This document shows, in pieces, positions 8,650 through 18,540 of a DNA stretch of 64,000 nucleotides. The position numbers were made by a program, and so were the translations under genes. The DNA comes from Dysidea avara (Eukaryota; Porifera; Demospongiae; Dictyoceratida; Dysideidae), in the NCBI RefSeq assembly GCF_963678975.1, contig NC_089272.1, positions 24,431,471 through 24,495,470 on the forward strand, given 5' to 3'. The first letter of the stretch is position 1, and the number at the start of each line of letters is the position of its first letter. The notes beneath the pieces were generated by a model that saw only the letters and a program-made list of their open reading frames with translations, ran no database searches and was not told where the DNA came from.

Positions 8650-11309
8650 GGTCCTAATGAATGCTATAATTAAACACGTTCCTGCCAATGGTTACCCCTC
8701 CTTCATAAAGTATTGCTCAGTGTTACAGACTGAAGCCGACTACCAAGACTATATACACAGAATGGTTGTGTTTTATGCTATACATCAGAATGATGACTAT
8801 ATCAGGACACAAGTGAATGTTGAACTGTTAAGTCAGGCTCTTCGAAAACAAGGCCAGCTTAACTCTAGTGAAATGTTATTGTTATCTGTTGAAGTTGGTG
8901 ATAAGTACACTAGTGGAATAAGTAGGGAAGAGTATTTTATTAAGTTGATGAAATCAAAGTGCCCACAATTTCACATTGATTTTCTAGAAACTGTTCGTAG
9001 AGAAGATAGTTTATTTGATCTTCATGTTAGAATATCCAATTCCATTGATGATCTGAAAAAATCTATTACCGAAACTTCTCACAGTGAAACAGTGTTACCG
9101 TACAATCCTCCTACTTGTAAAAGTACAATCAGAAATGGTCCACTTCAGTTCTATAGTTACCATCTTAAGAAAACGTATACCCAATCTATTAAAGTACTTG
9201 CTGAAGATTGGCCACCAAACCCTCATATGCATTTTATTAACCTGGCTTTGGTCACACTTACTAAAAGGCAAAAAGATTCTAAGCCTCACACATACAGTAT
9301 ATTATTTACCCAAGAAAGGAATTATAAACTAGAAATGTTGGATGATCCCAAGCAAATTTTTGACTACAAGAAACAAGGCCACCAAGTAATCTTGATAGAG
9401 GGCAATGCTGGCTCTGGGAAGACAACACTTGCACACAAACTATGCAAAGACTGGGCTGAGAATTCTGCTCTACATGAATTTTCTCATGTAATTCTTCTCA
9501 AATTGCGTGACCAAAGGTTAGCGAAATCAAATAGTCTATGTGATATAATCAGCCTACAGTTAGGAAGGCCTGCTTTAGATGTGGTAGAAGAAATGGTTGC
9601 TTGCTGTGGTGCTGGCTTTGCCCTATGGCTGGAAGGTTGGGATGAATTAATTGACAGTCAAAAATCGGAATCAGTTTTCTCTGATCTTATTTCAGGTGTA
9701 TTGTTGCCACAAGCAACTATAGTATTAACTACACGACCATCAGCTGTTGGTAGTTTGCAAAATGACTGCATAACTCGTAGAATTGAAATCCTTGGTTTTG
9801 TTGAGAAGCAAATGAATGAATATATCGATCGTAGTTTTTCTTGTGACAATGACAATATACCAACAAATGACAGTGAAAGTTTTAAGATGGAATTAAAGAG
9901 AGTTCCCAATCTGATGACATTAGGATACATTCCATTAAGTCTTTGCATTCTTGTACATGTGTTTAAATTACACCAACATCAGTTGCCTGGTACACTCACT
10001 GAAGTATACATGAGTTTCTTACTGATCACTTTCCAGCGTCACAAAGAAAGAACAAGTGGTGATAAAAGGCCCTTAAGATCCTTACAAAAACTACCTAAGG
10101 ATCTGCTTAAGATTTTAACTGCTCTACAACAGTTAGCATATGAATCTTTACTACAGGAGCAGCTTACATTCAGTGATGAAGAAATATCTGATGTTTTGTT
10201 TGACTCACAAGACATTCCATGGAATTTTGATGGCATGGGCCTATTTGAAGTGCACCAGTTGGAGTTACTTACAGGTGTTAGTCGTTCATTTAACTTTCTT
10301 CACAAAACTGTACAAGAGTTACTGGCTGCCTTGTATTTATACCAGATGAGTCCAGAGGAACAGAATCATGAGCTGAAAAGAATATTTGGAGATCCACGAT
10401 TTGAAATGGTATGGTTATTTTATGCTGGGGGTTACCAAAATGAAGTTATTCTCACCTGAAAAAGTACTCCCATCTATTGCAATTGAGTGTACACTACCTG
10501 CATTCAACCCTGGTGCTCATAGATCTTTAACTGCTATCTGGGAAGCTTCCCATACCCATTATACTACATTAACTTCAACATTTGGATCTGAACAGTTTTT
10601 GTTGACGTTGGTAATCTGCTGTTATGAATCACAAAATCCTCAAATGTGTGTATCTATTTGTGACCATTTTTATCAACCAGAGACATGTTGTATTGATATA
10701 CCCACATCGAGTGCAATGCCACATGTGATGTTGAGTCTGTCCTACTTTATGGCACACACAAACAGAAAATGGTCCTTTTATTGTGGAGTTCCAATAACTT
10801 CTGGAATTCAATTATTGTACAAGTACCTCTGTAAGCCAGGTGTATCAGAACGGTTGTGGAGATTCTGCTACATTGTTTCACCTTCAGAAAAAGATGATCT
10901 TTGCACATTAGTCCAGTCACAAAGTTACCTTCAATGGCTCTACTTATCATTCAGTGCTTCATTGGGTGATGAAGGAGTTACAAAACTTTGCATTAGTTTG
11001 GCACATAACACGACTATAATGAAACTCCACATAAATCATTGTGACATTAATACTGAAGGGCTAGCAGCAACAAGTCAAATGCTTAGAAGCAACATGACAA
11101 TACAGCAACTTGATATACGGAATAACTTATATTCAGCAAAAGATTTAATATCATTCCTGAAAAACATAAAATATTACAACAGATCATTAAGGGACTTATT
11201 TTTGGACGAAAAATATGAAAGCCACTCAAAGATTACCAAGTATAGGCATGACATTAATACCTACCGGAACAGCAATGAAATACATGAGTTGGCCTATTGG
11301 TTTGCATAG
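8650..11309 (+). CDS. Exon 2 of CARD–NACHT–LRR receptor (NLR), with a one-base frameshift
   Basis: NLRs are cytoplasmic sensors whose NACHT ATPase oligomerises after LRR-based detection and signals through the N-terminal death fold. Numbering from exon 1, residues about 57–95 finish the CARD-like domain. The Walker A motif GNAGSGKTT starts at about residue 308 (9401). The Walker B region FALWLEGWDEL is at about 380–390 (9617), followed by the sensor motif TIVLTTRP. A winged-helix/NLR helical region follows, ending in WLFYAG. Just there, a run of five G (10,427–10,431) puts the frame off by one, and the open frame stops 28 bases later. The +1 frame resumes with VTKMKLF and continues through LRR-type repeats (about 10,920–11,200, LxxLxLS and LxxLxI patterns) to a stop at 11,307–11,309. 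The full product would be about 940 residues. Either the G-run is a sequencing error or the gene is newly broken. Confidence 0.85.
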
Positions 11310-12419
11310 AGTTTATTATTACATTGTAAGCAATCTGGTTACTTATTGTGATTCTATAATGATTATTTAGCAGCATTTCAGCATCACCTACATAATTTTG
11401 TTTTCAATTAACTAAAGGTGTAGTTTAAGTATGCTCTTTTGTCACCTTGTAGTGAACTACATGTAATCCAATTTTTTGCATAAAGCACAATGAGTATGTT
11501 TTCCACTTTGTGAAGTGCTTGATAGTGGTAAATGCCAACACCTTACAGCCATAACCACATCATCCCCCTTTAATATTGTTATTGCTACATGCCCAGAAAT
11601 AATTTTTTATTGGATTTCAGGCCATTAAATTAATATTAACACAGTGATATCATCCTGGTGAATACCCAGAACAAAAAAAAGATTTTGATATTACATTCCT
11701 CATGTATCCAATATGATGAAATGCATAAGCTTGCATGTTGTGGTTATGAGATAACTATTCCTGGAAAAGTGTACTTGTACAGACCATCTGCCTGTGGTAC
11801 CTACCCCTGTACTCTGCACTCTATACAGTACTTTACACTTAGCCAATTGATTTTCAATAAAGTGTATGTATGTCTAACTTACATAAAGACAATGTGGGAT
11901 ACACAACATGCTATCTAACAGGCAACTGTAGTGCAACAGACCAAGGACAGTTTCTACATGCAGTTTATTCTCTGGACAGCATATGAAGCGTGGCCCTCAT
12001 CTACAGGGTACAGGTGGTTTTGTTTGCTTTCTTGATAGTTGACCCCTTGGTTGTATACGTATATAGTGGAACTGTGTGATAATTTCTGTACTGATGTACA
12101 TGCTATCTGCATTACATTGTGAGTGTTTATTTGGAGGTATAAACAAGAGTTAATAATAACCTCTCCTATTATGACTAAATTGTGCAAAGGCTAGTAACAG
12201 AGGTACAGTACCTGCCTGTATTCTATGTTGATGAATATACCTGTCAACACATTAACTGTATATTATATCCCGCTAGTTAAAAAGCAGAAATATTATGTAA
12301 TATAATTATTTAAAACAAGAAAAGCAGCAAAGTGTCTGGTGACTACGTACTTACGTATTAGTAATGCTAAAACTACAATATGAAAGTCAGTTTAAGAATG
12401 AGCAATACCACTGTTTCCA
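11310..12419. other. Intergenic region between NLR and laccase 3' ends
   Basis: The two genes converge here. An AATAAA lies near 11,857 on the plus strand and could serve the NLR, but it is far from the stop codon. Small ORFs are present with no recognisable domain. I see nothing else. Confidence 0.4.
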
Positions 12420-14687
12420 TCAGAATAACATCTTGAGAAGCATAAAAAGCCCTATCACCATCACAGATGCCTTCATACTGGCATTTGCTCCTCCTGAAAC
12501 ATTTGATTCAGGTTTCATCATCTGGGGCAGTTCTGTAATAACAGCAGCCATGCCTTCTAGTTGATGATATTCAATATGGCAGTGGAAGAACCACCATCCT
12601 GGGTTGTCTACTACAAATCTAATGACAACGTAACCACCATAAGGAACTATTACAGTATCTTTCCTGGACAGGGCTTTGTTTCTAGTGTTGATGTAACCCA
12701 TGCTATCATTTCTCCAGTTGATCTCTTGAAGATTAAAATACCCATCATCATTTTCTGTTTCTATTACTGAAAACAGTTCTTTGCATTCGCTGTCAGTCAC
12801 TTTATTAATGCATTGAAGATCTCTGTTAAATAAAGCAATTCTTCCATCTGGTTGATATACTGGGTATCCCGTTTTGACCACATAAAATGTATGACCATGT
12901 AGATGAATTGAATGGGAACTGCCTACTTTTAATCTGCCATTCACAAGCGTATTGATGTTGCTAATGACGATTTCAATAGTCTCTCCTTTGGGTATGTTGC
13001 TGATGTCAATTTGGTGAGTGCAAGCACAGAAAGGCACTTCAGAGCCTGACAAGCGATGTGGGCATCCTCTTCCAGGGCAAATAAAATCATCTTTTTCTGC
13101 CTCAAACTCTTCATGTGCTGTAACTGGCGGGTAAGGAGGATACCGGAAATTTATGCCATCTACAGAACTAGCATTGGTAGATTTCTCACCATAGAAGTCA
13201 AAATTATAAAATAGAGTTTTAGATGGGGAATGGACAGAAGGAGGAACAGATTGTGCCAATTCAGTTTCAAAGTCGTGAACATTAATGCAATGATAGTTCA
13301 TAACTTCTGCTGTGGAACTGTCACTAGAAAACGGACAATTTACAACTCTGCATGGAAATTCTCTTGTGCAGTTCCAAGATCTAGATGGTTCTTGAATTGG
13401 TGATGATGCCAAATTCACATTGTAACGTAAGATAGCTTCAGCTTTATGTTCACTTATCGGAGTATAAAATCCTCCATCCCCAGTAAAATCTTTTTCTAAT
13501 GTTTCAGCTAATACCCAGTAATCCAGGCTATTACCATCTTGGAGATGTCGGTATCTACTAGTATTAACCACCACATCATATCTTTCACCAGTGTTGACAA
13601 TCACGTAATTCACATCTCTGATTGGCTCAATAGGGTAACCATCTGTAGCAACTACAGTTAGCAAGTGGTCTTGGATAGAAAACTTGAATGCATAAACTGA
13701 TTGTGCTCCAATTAGCCTAAATCGATACAGTTTATCAGGTGCAACAGTGAAGTAGTTTAAAGCACTTGGAGGAAGACTGTACTGAACACATGTTTCTCCA
13801 ATTGCATCATAATTGTCACAGTGTCGTCCCCTGTCATTAATGATACCTGACCAGAAGGGAAATGGGCCTACCATGGTGTCATCTGGACCTTGTGTTGTAG
13901 TGTATTGAGAACTACACACATTTTGAGATGGTTCCTGCCAAAATTTCAGTGAGCTGACTAATTGTTGTCCAATATCTCGTGATGGCACCTTTGTCCAATC
14001 CATTAATAGAAGCGTATGATCTTGATAAAAATCTTCTAAGTCCATCTCAGGAATTGTATCCTTCACAATGAGGGCACCATATATGCCATCAGTTCTCTGA
14101 GTTCCTCCATGAGCATGGTACCAATGAGTGCCTCGTGGGCTTGCCTTAAACTGGTATGTCATTTTATGAGCAGGCAAAATTGGGTACTGCGTTATGTAGG
14201 GTACTCCATCCATTGCTGATGTATTCACTTGATGCATTCCATGCCAGTGCATAGCAATTCCTTCACTACTCTTTAGCTCATTGTAGACTGTTATACGCAA
14301 TTCCTGGTTTTTGTTTGCAACAATAGTAGGACCTGGCATCTGACCATTTATGGTGAAAATTGGCCGAAAGTATCCATCTGTAACAATCGGTGGCTGCAAT
14401 CTGCTTTTATGGGGTGGTGGTTTATAGTAACTCTCTGGGCAAGCAACATCAAAATCTGAAGCTGTGTGGTTGTAGAATGCCCTAAAACCTTGAAGTTTCC
14501 TGTGACCATTTTCATACTGAAAGTAGCTCATTGATTCTAGTGCCTCAATTACCAATGTAATGTGACAAAAATCTCCATTAGAATTACATTCTATTGTTTT
14601 CTCTTCTGGATTATACTGGGGCAAGTTGTTGTATCCACAGTTGACCACACTGACAATGCTTACTGAGAGCAGCAACCCAAGCAACAT
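12420..14687 (-). CDS. Secreted or membrane-anchored multicopper oxidase (laccase-like)
   Basis: The ORF codes 755 residues. Multicopper oxidases of this type oxidise phenols and similar substrates and reduce oxygen to water. All four copper-binding clusters are present: HWHG at 147–150, HWYHAH at 188–193, HSIHLHGH at 592–599 and HCHIEYHQLEGM at 702–713. The last has a Met in the axial type-1 copper position. A hydrophobic signal peptide spans residues 1–17. A short hydrophobic C-terminus (about 739–755) after a small-residue stretch suggests a GPI anchor or a membrane tail. The cysteine-rich segments at the N-terminus and before the third copper cluster, and the three-cupredoxin layout, fit animal (insect-like) laccases. 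Length is normal and the frame is unbroken, without introns. The gene is transcribed towards the NLR. Possible roles include oxidative defence, pigment or matrix cross-linking; the substrate cannot be read from sequence. Confidence 0.93.
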   Translation of the reverse strand: MLLGLLLSVSIVSVVNCGYNNLPQYNPEEKTIECNSNGDFCHITLVIEALESMSYFQYENGHRKLQGFRAFYNHTASDFDVACPESYYKPPPHKSRLQPPIVTDGYFRPIFTINGQMPGPTIVANKNQELRITVYNELKSSEGIAMHWHGMHQVNTSAMDGVPYITQYPILPAHKMTYQFKASPRGTHWYHAHGGTQRTDGIYGALIVKDTIPEMDLEDFYQDHTLLLMDWTKVPSRDIGQQLVSSLKFWQEPSQNVCSSQYTTTQGPDDTMVGPFPFWSGIINDRGRHCDNYDAIGETCVQYSLPPSALNYFTVAPDKLYRFRLIGAQSVYAFKFSIQDHLLTVVATDGYPIEPIRDVNYVIVNTGERYDVVVNTSRYRHLQDGNSLDYWVLAETLEKDFTGDGGFYTPISEHKAEAILRYNVNLASSPIQEPSRSWNCTREFPCRVVNCPFSSDSSTAEVMNYHCINVHDFETELAQSVPPSVHSPSKTLFYNFDFYGEKSTNASSVDGINFRYPPYPPVTAHEEFEAEKDDFICPGRGCPHRLSGSEVPFCACTHQIDISNIPKGETIEIVISNINTLVNGRLKVGSSHSIHLHGHTFYVVKTGYPVYQPDGRIALFNRDLQCINKVTDSECKELFSVIETENDDGYFNLQEINWRNDSMGYINTRNKALSRKDTVIVPYGGYVVIRFVVDNPGWWFFHCHIEYHQLEGMAAVITELPQMMKPESNVSGGANASMKASVMVIGLFMLLKMLF

Positions 14688-15174
14688 CTATAATGGTGAA
14701 CAAATATATTAACAACATGAATTCACACTAAAACAGATACTATTATGACATGTTAGGAACCTACACGTGTACTTGTGTGCACATTACAACAACTAACTTC
14801 GAATGTATTATTTAAAACACCTTGGGTGATAATGCAAGTAAATCCTTTCAGTGAGTCACATATATACCTACAGGGACACCGCAAGATCTGTAGTGAATGA
14901 TTTGTGCATGCATACATGCAGCAATAATGCTTTGCTTGCAGTTATAGATGCATATATACATCGCATTAGTGGTTAGTACAATAATATTTTATTATGGTGA
15001 CATAATATATTCTCAAGAAATGTATAAATATTCCCTGATAATAATCTACTTAGTTAAGCATGTGCATATGGTAGCTAAGAAGTAATAATTCCCGTGTGGT
15101 AATGCTACATTTCTAGGAATTGCTAATGAATAGAGGGAATTACCAAAATGGGTAGTTATGTGATTGTGGTGTTT
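14688..15174. other. Upstream region of the laccase gene
   Basis: AT-rich. It should hold the laccase promoter, but I cannot identify a firm TATA box or start site. Diffuse copies of the phrase 'ACATTTCTAGGAATTGC' near 15,100 belong to the repeat that follows. Confidence 0.3.
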
Positions 15175-15395
15175 AACTATATGGCATTTCTAGGTATTGC
15201 CATTGAATCAGATTACCAGAATGAAATTACAGTGGCAACCAGTGTGTGGTATTACCAAGAAACACCAGTGAACTGAGGGAATTTCTTATGGCTATACAAA
15301 TTAAGTTACTAATTAGTACTAGTTTGCATTTGCCTATAATTTCATTCTGGTAATCTGATTCAGTGGCAATACCTAGAAATACCATATATGTAGTT
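15175..15395. repeat. Inverted repeat, arms of about 57 bp (MITE-like)
   Basis: The arm at 15,175–15,229 (with GGCATTTCTAGGTATTGCCA) is mirrored at 15,337–15,395. The loop is about 107 bp. A third, looser copy of the arm phrase lies at about 15,098–15,130 in direct orientation. No coding capacity and no clear target-site duplication. Confidence 0.65.
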
Positions 15396-16620
15396 GAATT
15401 GCACAGTATGTTCAGATTAAGTAATGAGTTAGCAATAAAATTGCTCTGTGATGGAACCTGATTTTGTAGTTCTGGTATTCAAGATTGTTTATGGAGGTCT
15501 CTTGACATTACCTTCTATCCTCAGGCCAAATAAGTTTTGAACAAAACTGAATACTTAGCCTGGTCTATGTCATGGAATATTTTTCAAAGAGAAACATTAA
15601 CTCCGTGGATGCAGTGGAACCAGTAATGTTAGTACAGTCAATTAGCATTTCAATGGTAAAGTTTATATCTTACAACTAGCTCTAAAATAACAGGAGGTGA
15701 GGGGAGGGATTTGCTGTACATGTGTTTTCAAGGAAAAAAAGTGAAAGTGAAAGTTTTTCAGCAGTGACATGGTTTATGCTACTGAAAACAAATTTGCATG
15801 TTTTTGGAGTATTTTGTGCTCTATGTACCATAGAGTCGTATGATTCAAACTTGCAAGTGTGAGGAGTTTGCTTGTGTGGTAATGAGGCAAGTTGAAGGAA
15901 TCTGCACATTCAGCATGCGATTGAATGTGGAAGCAATTTTAAAAGAGGAAATTTATCAGCAGGATTAGGAATTTCAATCAAGTAAAAGAATTATGTTATT
16001 GGATTTTATAAAAGTATATAGCTATGAGTGGCTAAATTAGATAGCAAGGTAACTTTAATCAAATAGTGGACAACAAAAGAGAATATATTATAGCTATTAT
16101 AAGGCCAAATCGTGAACTACTTATTGTCAAATGGTAGACTGCATACTTTTTTGACTTTATAATAATTTATTTTGTGATTCCGATTCAGTCTGACTATTAC
16201 AACTAGCCCCATCTCACTATTTCAACTAGCTAGAGCTGTCTATCCCAAAGCCATGTTGTACAGCTGTCTTTCCACCATCGTGGTTGATTTGGTATTTCTT
16301 AATTTCACATTATACAATTAATCTTAGGTAACGTATTAGGATTCTGAGTCATTCTTTATCTGATGAACACATTTAATAATGAACATGCAATTCTGTTATT
16401 GCTTATAATTGTATTGCACTTCAGAAGTAGCATCCATCATAGATTTATACTGAATATAATGATACAGTTTACATACATAAAATGTTATTGCACACAATTA
16501 CATATAATGCTATTGATAATAGTACTTGCACGACAGCTTTTTACACTTTTTATTGATAAGCCACATGAAGTCTTGACAGCATTTAAGGTGAAATTCTACA
16601 TATCTGCACACAACTTGTTC
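15396..16620. other. Non-coding stretch
   Basis: AT-rich with short chance ORFs (for example 15,682–15,909 minus and 16,363–16,650 plus) that show no domain. The latter overlaps the GPCR remnant antisense. I see nothing else. Confidence 0.35.
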
Positions 16621-16624
16621 ATTT

Positions 16625-17185
16625 TCTCCACCATTGGTTCACGGGTTTGATTAAAGTACAATCCATACACAAAAGGATGAAGAAGGACTGCTATATAGTA
16701 GACATTGGTACCAATGATGTTCTCAACAACTTTGAAGTAGGTTGAATACAGCAAAACGATTGGTCATAAATTGCCTATGCTTAAAAGGGAATTCTATGGC
16801 TATCACCTTGTCAACTGATATCACCACGAATTTTGAATGAATTACAATCACTGGTGCATTAAAAAGAAGGCTAGATTGAAACTGATAAAAAATCTCCCAC
16901 TCCAGCAGCATGACCAATTGTCATGATGCCAGATATGGTGGTGCTTAAAAAAGCCAATACCACATTTACAATCATCAGGTTAGCCACAAAGATGTTGCAA
17001 GATCGATGCAAGTGTCTCGTAGTCTTGATGGTGACAAAGACCCATCCAGCCATTAAGAAAATCATCGTTGTTATGACTACCTTGAATCCCATAGATATGT
17101 AGGTATTGTATTCTGGAAGAACTAGAGGTTGGTCGTCATTTGTGAAAATGTCCTCGTTGATTCCTGAGCCAGAAACAGATATCTT
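16625..17185 (-). pseudogene. Class A GPCR pseudogene (internally deleted copy of the 33.7-kb gene)
   Basis: Read on the minus strand, the order is: the N-terminal extracellular stretch (S-G-S-G motif), TM1 (FLMAGWVFVTIKTTR), TM2 (NIFVANLMIVNVVLAF), a TM3 piece in a different frame ending SVDKVIAIEFPFKHR, then directly TM7 (VLLHPFVYGLYF). TM4 to TM6 are missing, so roughly 400 bases were deleted. A frameshift lies near 16,890. The codon matching the second Met of the intact homologue is ATA, and a stop sits just upstream, so the start is gone. Clearly related to the intact receptor at 33,653–34,648, with the same DKV and HPxxY variants. Confidence 0.82.
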
Positions 17186-17384
17186 GAAAAATCACTCCTT
17201 TCCTTAGGTTGTAGATCAAATTATGATGCAACATAGGTCTTTGATAGATAAAAAAGCCAATACCTGGCACTATTTATTTGTGTACTGAATTAATTAGCAG
17301 ATATAGCTGCGTAGCCAAAGCATAAAGGTGCTATGTACAGAACTTATGCTTCTCCTTGTCCCAAAGGCTGAGTGGTGATCCTGT

Positions 17385-17620
17385 GACCTCGAGACAAACA
17401 CTATATTTTCCATTGTGGGTTTCAAATTTTGGTCCTTGACCGTTGACTAGGCACCAATTGAGTGACTTTGACTGTTGACATTAAGTTTGACTGCAGTCAC
17501 ATGTTGACCTGCCTATATGTGTCACTCAAGTGATTCACTACATGGGCGGCGTATAGGGGTGGGGCTAGGCACTATACTCTAATAGAACATTAAACACTCT
17601 AATAGAGCAGTCAATTTGTT
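17385..17620. repeat. Dispersed repeat fragments ('TTGACC' family and hAT-MITE core)
   Basis: The phrase ATTGTGGGTTTCAAATTTT with flanking 'CTTTGAC/TTGACC' words recurs in the foldback at 39,400–39,745, and more loosely near 43,140–43,280. It is followed by a GGGCGGCG end and the 'ACTCTAATAGAGCAGTC' core seen in the hAT MITEs. These are fragments, without clear ends. Confidence 0.4.
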
Positions 17621-17757
17621 TGTATTTTTCCACAAAAAATTGTCACATTAACATTTGCTACCAGGGATTTGACCCATTACTTTTAAAGCTTTACCAGAAT
17701 TCTGGAAGTAAAAGATAGTTGGTGGTTAAACTTTATTGCCTGTTAACAATATATTAA

Positions 17758-18540
17758 TATATACCACTTTGACACCTCAGATCAAAAGAAACCACAGGGT
17801 TATATATCACATATTGCCCTGACCACAGGGAAATATCCTAGATATTGCCCTGTGGTTAGGGCAATATCATGATATAGCCCTGACCACAACTGCCTTTGAT
17901 GCTGAGGCAGTTACAAAACATCAGTTCCCTTTGATTATTTATATAGAGCTGATAAAGTTTTGCATTGTGGGTTTGAAATAGAGCTGCTTAAAGTTTTGCA
18001 TTGTGGGTCTGAGTTAAATATGTTGGTTTAGTTAGGGGCATTGTTGTGAAGCAAAAAGAATTGAGTGAGTCAGCATTGCATAGTTCAGTTTCTAAGCATC
18101 ACTAAATAATCTGTAATGTGGGGATTGTTTTTCTACAGAGTACATTTCAACTGCATGAAAAGATGCCTCAAACATTCACAACCTATATGTCTAAGTGTTT
18201 ATTTTAGCACCTTGGGTTACTTTATTCATCCACGAAGTGGTTTTTCGGTTTAAAATAGTATCACCACAATCATTTTTTTTTTTGTGCCCACAATTTAAAT
18301 CCACAATTGATGTTTGCAAACCTCTGTATAAAAGTAATGTGGTGAATGCAGGTTTGTCTTCCTTCACCTATTATTAATAGGTGAGCATACCAGAGTGGTA
18401 TATATGACTTATGCCATGGCCACTCGGGATTTGCCTGATATATATTCCCACACTCTCGGACCTGCGATCCTTGGGCTTGGGCATATATATCAGGTAAATC
18501 CCTTGTGGCCATGGTATAACTATTAAATAAAGTTAACTGT
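17758..18540. repeat. Old composite repeat, copy 2
   Basis: Shares its start (TATATACCACTTT), the TTTGCATTGTGGG phrases (twice here) and the terminal two-hairpin block (18,365–18,535) with 3473–5045, but lacks the foldback insertion. Around 17,800–17,890 the phrase CCCTGACCACAGGG and its complements make several overlapping palindromes. The terminal hairpin keeps the loop phrase GACCTGCGATCCTTGGGCTT. Confidence 0.5.

Noticed and set aside
9084-9332. Overlapping ORFs inside NLR exon 2 (for example 9084–9332 plus and 9658–9948 minus)
   Set aside because: Shadows of the NACHT frame.
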